Below, piece by piece: positions 58,674-64,000 of a stretch of DNA of 64,000 nt. The position numbers and the translations under genes are program-made. The stretch's first letter is position 1. Each line of letters opens with the position of its first letter. The notes under the pieces are model-generated. The model worked only from the letters and a program-made list of their open reading frames with translations, was not told where the DNA came from and did no database searches. Source of the DNA: Pseudeuparius sepicola (lineage: Eukaryota > Arthropoda > Insecta > Coleoptera > Anthribidae); the NCBI GenBank assembly GCA_963920635.1, contig OY987299.1, positions 24,692,901 through 24,756,900 on the forward strand, in the 5' to 3' direction.

Positions 58674-59386
58674 CAGAGTGGACCCAGATCGACTATACGA
58701 TAGGTGTAAAAGACAAAAAAATTTCGAGTTGAAACTTGACCTTTGGCCTTGCTTGATTAGAAACTAATTTGAACCGTATTATTATATTTTAAAAATCAAG
58801 CAGGTCTTGACGGGCAATTTATTCGTTTTCAGTTCAGGTAAACTACATTTTCCTTAAGAGGTATCGAAACATTTTATTATGGAAAAAGTTGTCGAGAATG
58901 AAAATTTAAGTTCCCGTACCAAATTTTAAAACAATCGGCAGACTTAGATTTTTTTTTAAATTTCAACTTTATTTTTGGAAAAAATCAAAGTATGCCGATT
59001 GTTTTGAAATTAAGTACAGGGTCTTAAATTTGCATTCTGAAAATTTTTTCTGATAAAAATTTTTGATAAATGTACTTGATTTGCGCTAAAACCGCAAAAA
59101 TTGAAAAATTAAAAAAAAAATCAAAGTGTGCCGATTGTTTTATAGTTTGGTACGGTGATTTGGAATTGCATTCTGAGCAACTTTTTTTAATAAAATTTTT
59201 CCATATCTCTTGAGGAAAAGGTAGTATACCTGAACTGAAAATGAATAAACTGCCCCTGTCAAGGCCTGCTTGATTTTTAAAATATAAAAATACGGTACAA
59301 ATCACTTTCTAATGAAGCAAGGCTGATCCCTCAAAGCTTAAGTATCAACTCGAAATTTGTCTTTTACACCTATAGTATAGTCCCTG
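58674..59386. mobile_element. Foldback element with about 250-bp arms
   Basis: Begins CAGAGTGGACC and ends TCCCTG, with TA outside each end. The arms match over long stretches: TAGGTGTAAAAGACAAA against TTTGTCTTTTACACCTA, and TTTTAAAAATCAAGCAGG against CCTGCTTGATTTTTAAAA. The core holds two related blocks (CCGATTGTTTTGAAATTAAG and CCGATTGTTTTATAGTTTGG). Non-coding. Confidence 0.8.
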
Positions 59387-60598
59387 TATATGACCTGTCA
59401 AGAGCTTAGATGGATTGGTCGAGGATCTGTCCGGTAGCATAGTTGGATTTAACCTATAAATAAAAAGTATGTGGTATGTGTGAGTGTTCGTTCTAATGAT
59501 TTTACCTGATATTAATTTAATTTACTAGTTAATTCAAAGAACTATTCCAATACAATGGCATTTTTATCATTGAGGTAAAGCGCTGTAGTGGTTCAATGAT
59601 TACGAGGGGATCAAACACGCGACGTAATCTCTACAATTATTACTAACCTTGGGCGCAAGGGGATTCAACTCGCGATGCGCCATGTAATTAGGTAACTAGT
59701 ACTGAGACGTGCAATGAGCATGAAGGGATACAACGCGCGACACACTCCAGTTATATACTAGGAATTGAATCGGAAGTCCAAGTCCGAGTAGTGCAATGGA
59801 CAATAGGGATGTAACGCGCTATTGCCCGCTCCAGATATTGACAATAATAATTATTGTATTCGTACGAATTGTTAATCTAAACGTTCGTTATTCATATTCA
59901 CCTCATTAATTATTAAATCGTCTAATATTACAAACTCAGTGATCAAACTCGCCTGAATTGCAAAATCTGAACAACAAAAGATTAATTTTCACACATACCT
60001 ATAGCACTCGAGCACAACTTCGTTTCACGATCGTCAATGCATAAATGCCTCTTTTATATTTTCAAGAAACATAACAGAGTTTAAACTCTGTGTATAATAA
60101 TCATAATAGTTCCAACCTTTTCTAAAGGGATTCTTTAGCGAACTCAGCTCAAGTGGATCGATAACGCCGAGTTAACATAAACTAACGACGCGACGGCCGG
60201 CTGTACGTATCTGCGTATAAACAGTATGTATTTCTTTCGATATTAGTTATATTTTACAATAAACTTATTGGGACTAACACAATAAACCACAATAAAGTTA
60301 AACAATATTTAGTTTTTATTTTCAGATTTGGTTGTCCGATTTCTTTGGAAGGATTTTTTGAAAGTTTCATTTTTGTGAAAAGCTGCTAAATTCCTTTTCA
60401 AGTATTATAATAAATATTATTATAAAAATTTGTCAGTTTTGTTTTTGCATCCAAAACGCTTTTAAGGTTTTCTTCCTATGAATAAATATATTTTAAGTAT
60501 CCTGATTTTAATAATGATTTTATTAAAAAAATCGCTTTGATTAAAATCATGATTTCAATCACGATTTTAATCAATTGATTTAAATCATCTCAACCGTG
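59387..60598. repeat. Degenerate tRNA-like motif repeats and unannotated DNA
   Basis: Four variants of GGGAT(C/T)(A/C)AAC-CGCGA lie at about 59606, 59659, 59726 and 59806. Two are preceded by GTGCAATG and one by GTGGTTCAATGATTACGA, which looks like a tRNA D-arm. Reversed, GGATTCAACTCGCG resembles a tRNA T-arm. No full cloverleaf folds. The remainder up to 60598 is AT-rich and ends in the hAT-like right end. Confidence 0.4.
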
Positions 60599-60606
60599 TT
60601 TGCAGG

Positions 60607-60884
60607 TAATGTTTTCTGTTTTCTAACATTAGAAACACAATTAGATTTTTTTTGCCGAACTTAAACTGCCTGACTGTGGAACTAAGGAGCAGCTTATACC
60701 TACACATCAAGAGATTTGTCAGATGACGCTTGCGGATCAATAATTGCATCGCGTAGCCCATCGGGCTCGATCTAGGTAAAGCGATATCTAAGGCTCTTGA
60801 ACGGGTGACTGCGCTCTTTCAATTATTTTGCGTAATAAAACTTATTTTTCCCGATTTAAAAAATATATCTTATGTATAATGTGT
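60607..60884. other. Short unannotated stretch, partly family R-like
   Basis: Words such as GATCTAGGTAAAGCGAT and TTGCGTAATAAAACTTATTT resemble the right third of family R (24660-24765). Diverged. Confidence 0.4.
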
Positions 60885-60887
60885 TCC

Positions 60888-61000
60888 TCGGCACTGAAGC
60901 TTTTTTTCTAACTCATGTGGTTTATTTGCCTTGGCTTTGCAGGCTTCAGCAACCAAATTCCACATTCCTTATAAAAAGTTGAACTTCGGTGCTTTGGTGC
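60888..61000. repeat. Hairpin repeat, family A, diverged copy
   Basis: CTCGGCACTGAAGC...ACTCATGTGGTTTATTTGCC on the left and AAAAAGTTGAACTTCGGTGC on the right. The AATAACTATT end is lost. Confidence 0.55.
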
Positions 61001-61157
61001 TTTATGATGTGAAGTGTTTGTGGACAGATGGAGGTTCTGTCACGCGCGACAAAATACTTTGTGGCTGCCTGTACGACTTTTGCAACTTATGCCTTCTGTT
61101 TTGTTTTATGTGATTCTACAAATAAACTATATAATAATAATAAAAAAAATAATAATA

Positions 61158-64000
61158 TCCTAGTTGACCCGTATGGGTAGCGGGTTAGAATACTCCTATC
61201 GTGGCTCCGCGAGTCGTAAAAGGCGACCGAGGGCCGTCACTCCCACGTTACGGGAGAAAACTATGGAATGGAGAATGATAGGATGATTGTCATAGGGCCG
61301 CTGCCTGGGGATCGCCAGGGCATGTCTGGAGCCGGCGCTGGGCATGACAGCGAGCGGGACGTCGGTGACAGGGCGCTGATGAGGCGGGCCCCTGTTGCAC
61401 AAACAGCTACAGCCCAACAACAACACGAACATCTACAACATGGGAGCCAAACGAGAACTAGGGTTCCACCCACCGAAGGTGCTGCGCGGGAACTTCAGCC
61501 AGCGTTCACAGAGGCGGGATTACAACGACGACGCATGAAATGGACTGTGTCCATGAATGAATCGATTATGCGTATTTTCTACAGGGTGACAAACTTAGGA
61601 CAAGAGATTATCGGCTACCGACAACAACTGCATGCCAAGTTCTGCAGGGAGTTTCCACACATGCAAGTGTCTGAACAAAGAGTGTCAGATCAGTATCGAA
61701 CTATTCTAAGAAATAACCGAATTCCAGAAACGCGACTTAACGCTATCAAACGGGAAGTTGAGCTAGAGATCCACGGCGAACACATAGACATAGATGACAA
61801 CAACAACAATGGGGAACTTCAAGAGCCTGGACAACAACTAGAAGCCGAAACGGTAGAACCAACAACCGAGAGTCTGGAACGGGTTAACGAAGAACATTTT
61901 GAAGGCTTGGACACACATATGAGACAGGCAGTATTGCGATACGAAGGCACAGACCCACTTAGCAGGCCACCGCTACCAAGATTAAATTCTTCCAGGAAAC
62001 TTGCGATCGTGCTCGATCTTATGAACACAAGAATTTTACCAAGCTATGTTTCAGTGACACCAACATTAGAACGTATGCACATGTTAATCTACTGTGCCGC
62101 AACGGCAGTCATCACTGTAATGGGTGCCAAGATCCGAACGGCCCAAGAGTTGAATCGTGCAAGACCAGCACCACGAATGGCTCAATGGGAAATGCGACTA
62201 AATCGGAAGATCGAGAGTCTCCGTAAAGACATAGGACAAGTGACGGAATATATCAGAGGAGTTAGAACTAGAAGGATCCAGAGGGCGGTGCAGGCAGTAA
62301 TGAGCCGCACCCAAATGCATTCTCGGCATGACCCCGCGAACATCACTGCTCAACAATGTCTTGACACATTAAAACAAAAACTTTCTGTTTTCGCAGGGCG
62401 TCTGAGGAGATACAAGGCTAGTAACAACAGGAAACGAGACAATAAACTCTTTGAACGATCAGAAAAGGGTTTCTACCGTGCTTTTAATTCTAGCGCCGAT
62501 GCCACAAATGCGAGTTACCCTAGCAGAGAACAGGTCGACGGTTTCTGGAGAAATCAACTTGCCACACCAGGTCCATACAATGTCAGTGCAAGCTGGATCA
62601 GCGAAGAACGCGAGATGGGCCGGAACTATAGCCAGATGCAACACGAGCAATTCACAACCGCTGAGGTCTCCGATGTCATCAAGAATTCCCACAACTGGAA
62701 GGCACCAGGTCCAGATCATCTCCAAAATTATTGGATTAAGAAGTTGTGGTGCACGCATGAACAAATAACTACCTTAATTAATGAAGTCTTGCTCGATCCT
62801 CTGAAAATGCCATTGTTTCTTACACAGGGTGCAACTTACCTGTTACCAAAAGACCAGCGGAATACGGATAACCCTGCCAAGTACCGCCCAATAACCTGCT
62901 TGCCTACGCTTTACAAGATAATCACATCTTGCCTTACGCAGCGAATATATGCTCACTGCGAACGGAACAACATCATTGCAATGCAGCAGAAGGGCTGCTC
63001 GAAGGGCGCAATGGGATGCAAAGAGCAACTCATCATAGACTCTGTCATCTGCAACCAGGCTCATTCCAAGCAACGAAACCTCCACATGGCTTATGTGGAC
63101 TACAAAAAGGCATTTGATTCCGTACCTCACGACTGGCTCACAGGTATCTTAAAGCTGTATAAAATAGATCATCATACAGTTTCCTTTTTAGAACACGTTA
63201 TGACAACCTGGCGCACTAAGATACAACTCAGAACCGCAGACAGTAACATCGAGACCGACACAATCAACATCCGAAGAGGGATTTTCCAAGGAGATTCACT
63301 CAGTCCACTGTGGTTCTGCATGGCGATGAACCCTCTATCACATCGGTTGAACTCTACAAAATACGGCTTCGCTATCAAAAGCAACAACGCAGAAGCGATC
63401 AAGTTGAATCACCTATTATATATGGATGATTTAAAACTGATCGCCGCAACCAAAAACCAACTAACGCAAATGCTTAAAATTGTAGAGGAGTTCTCCAGGG
63501 ACATCGGAATGCTGTTTGGACTGGACAAGTGCCGCACCCTTAATATCATCCGGGGAAAGCTCGAACAAAGCGCACACGAGATGCAGGACGGCCAGGAGAT
63601 CGAAGCAATGAGCAAGGGAGATACATACAAGTATCTCGGGATGAAACAAGCTCAAAGGATAGACCATCGAACAATGAAGACTGATTTAACGAATGAATTC
63701 ATCAAGAGAGTAAGACAAGTAGTGCGAACTGATCTTAACAGCAGGAATTTGTTTAAGGCCCTGAACACGTATGCGTGCTCTGTACTCAGCTATTCGTTCG
63801 GAATAGTGAATTGGACCAACACGGACATCAACAACCTGCAACGAAAAGTTAGGACACTACTGACAAAAGCTCATAAACATCATCCCCGTAGCGCCGTAGA
63901 AAGAACAACTCTGCCACGTCAACTAGGAGGAAGAGGATTGGCAGATCTCAGCAAGCAATTGGACCAACAAATATTAAATCTGCGTAATTATTTCTACAGG
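61158..64000 (+). mobile_element. Dong/R4-type non-LTR retrotransposon, copy 2 (cut by window end)
   Basis: Preceded by TAA repeats (61129-61156). It includes a 5' leader of about 110 bp that is absent from copy 1, with the inverted pair ACCCG/CGGGT and a CGAGTCGTAAAAGGCGACC box. From 61411 on it is colinear with copy 1, differing by scattered substitutions only. The 3' end lies beyond the window. Confidence 0.93.
61268..64000 (+). CDS. Dong/R4-type polyprotein, copy 2, 5' part
   Basis: The frame is open from an in-frame TAA before the leader to the window edge. The ATG at 61268 (MENDRMIVIG) is the first in frame; others follow at 61283, 61322 and 61379, so the true start is unsettled. It adds 89 residues before the position where copy 1 begins, mostly Gly/Arg- and Gln/His-rich (TATAQQQHEHLQH). 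I could not find the N-terminal zinc fingers that R2-type proteins often carry. The part within the window spans the reverse transcriptase including YMDD (near 63419-63430) but not the zinc knuckle or endonuclease. I saw no stop or frameshift, so this copy may be coding-competent. Confidence 0.92.
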   Translation, partial: MENDRMIVIGPLPGDRQGMSGAGAGHDSERDVGDRALMRRAPVAQTATAQQQHEHLQHGSQTRTRVPPTEGAARELQPAFTEAGLQRRRMKWTVSMNESIMRIFYRVTNLGQEIIGYRQQLHAKFCREFPHMQVSEQRVSDQYRTILRNNRIPETRLNAIKREVELEIHGEHIDIDDNNNNGELQEPGQQLEAETVEPTTESLERVNEEHFEGLDTHMRQAVLRYEGTDPLSRPPLPRLNSSRKLAIVLDLMNTRILPSYVSVTPTLERMHMLIYCAATAVITVMGAKIRTAQELNRARPAPRMAQWEMRLNRKIESLRKDIGQVTEYIRGVRTRRIQRAVQAVMSRTQMHSRHDPANITAQQCLDTLKQKLSVFAGRLRRYKASNNRKRDNKLFERSEKGFYRAFNSSADATNASYPSREQVDGFWRNQLATPGPYNVSASWISEEREMGRNYSQMQHEQFTTAEVSDVIKNSHNWKAPGPDHLQNYWIKKLWCTHEQITTLINEVLLDPLKMPLFLTQGATYLLPKDQRNTDNPAKYRPITCLPTLYKIITSCLTQRIYAHCERNNIIAMQQKGCSKGAMGCKEQLIIDSVICNQAHSKQRNLHMAYVDYKKAFDSVPHDWLTGILKLYKIDHHTVSFLEHVMTTWRTKIQLRTADSNIETDTINIRRGIFQGDSLSPLWFCMAMNPLSHRLNSTKYGFAIKSNNAEAIKLNHLLYMDDLKLIAATKNQLTQMLKIVEEFSRDIGMLFGLDKCRTLNIIRGKLEQSAHEMQDGQEIEAMSKGDTYKYLGMKQAQRIDHRTMKTDLTNEFIKRVRQVVRTDLNSRNLFKALNTYACSVLSYSFGIVNWTNTDINNLQRKVRTLLTKAHKHHPRSAVERTTLPRQLGGRGLADLSKQLDQQILNLRNYFYR

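Larger units (their letters stand above)
54075..60598. mobile_element. hAT-like element shell containing later insertions
   Basis: Left end CAGGGTTGATAAAAA; right end TCTCAACCGTG, whose reverse complement CACGGTTGAG matches it at eight of ten bases. Both ends continue into ATGATTT/AAATCAT-type words. The flanks TTTGAAGG (54067-54074) and TTTGCAGG (60599-60606) agree at seven of eight positions. The interval includes Dong copy 1, a retrotransposon fragment and a foldback, which would be later insertions. No hAT transposase is visible. Confidence 0.5.

Overview
The window looks like intergenic or intronic DNA from an arthropod, most likely an insect. It is AT-rich and dense in transposons. The element types are ones common in insects: a TAA-targeted Dong/R4-type retrotransposon, a CR1/Daphne-like retrotransposon, Tc1/mariner and hAT elements, and many foldback MITEs. 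I recognise no host protein-coding gene, no intact tRNA or rRNA gene and no CRISPR array. The species cannot be named from what is here. All boundaries, duplications and folds below were read by eye.

The most striking locus is a 298-bp tandem repeat (about 4.5 units, 14995-16337). On the minus strand every unit carries a complete type I hammerhead self-cleaving ribozyme: core CTGATGA and GAAA, stems I, II and III, and a GUA cleavage site. Five ribozymes occur at an exact 298-nt spacing. This matches the animal retrozyme / ribozyme-satellite architecture, in which a tandem transcript would cut itself into 298-nt RNAs that can circularise.

Layout. 0-7 kb: unannotated AT-rich DNA with one CpG-rich block. 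7.16-9.10 kb: an apparently intact mariner-type transposon (DD37D transposase) with unusually long, about 369-bp, inverted repeats. 9.2-14.6 kb: CpG-rich block, a composite tRNA-like repeat and a 1.2-kb foldback element. 15.0-16.3 kb: ribozyme array. 17.3-18.4 kb: non-autonomous hAT element with a perfect 8-bp duplication and a minisatellite core. 20-27 kb: hairpin repeats and a TTAA MITE. 29.0-30.6 kb: decayed mariner containing a hAT MITE. 31.8-35.4 kb: a CR1/Daphne-like retrotransposon (minus strand) nested in an older LTR-like repeat. 36.6-43.3 kb: dispersed repeats, a GCGCTCGAG-motif cluster, a large CpG-rich block and a tRNA-Lys primer-binding-site-like sequence. 45.5-47.9 kb: a Dong fragment, a decayed DDE transposon and MITEs. 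51.4-53.6 kb: hairpin repeats, the second composite repeat and a Tc1-derived MITE. 54.1-60.6 kb: a hAT-like shell containing Dong copy 1 (1132-codon open frame), a retrotransposon 3' fragment and a foldback. 61.2 kb to the window end: Dong copy 2, cut by the window edge.

The open frames that look real all belong to mobile elements. The two long Dong copies differ by only scattered substitutions with no indel seen, and all three Dong insertions sit in TAA runs, so this family was recently active and chooses its target. The mariner and the ribozyme array also look young. Most other elements are decayed or nested, which gives a relative order of insertion.
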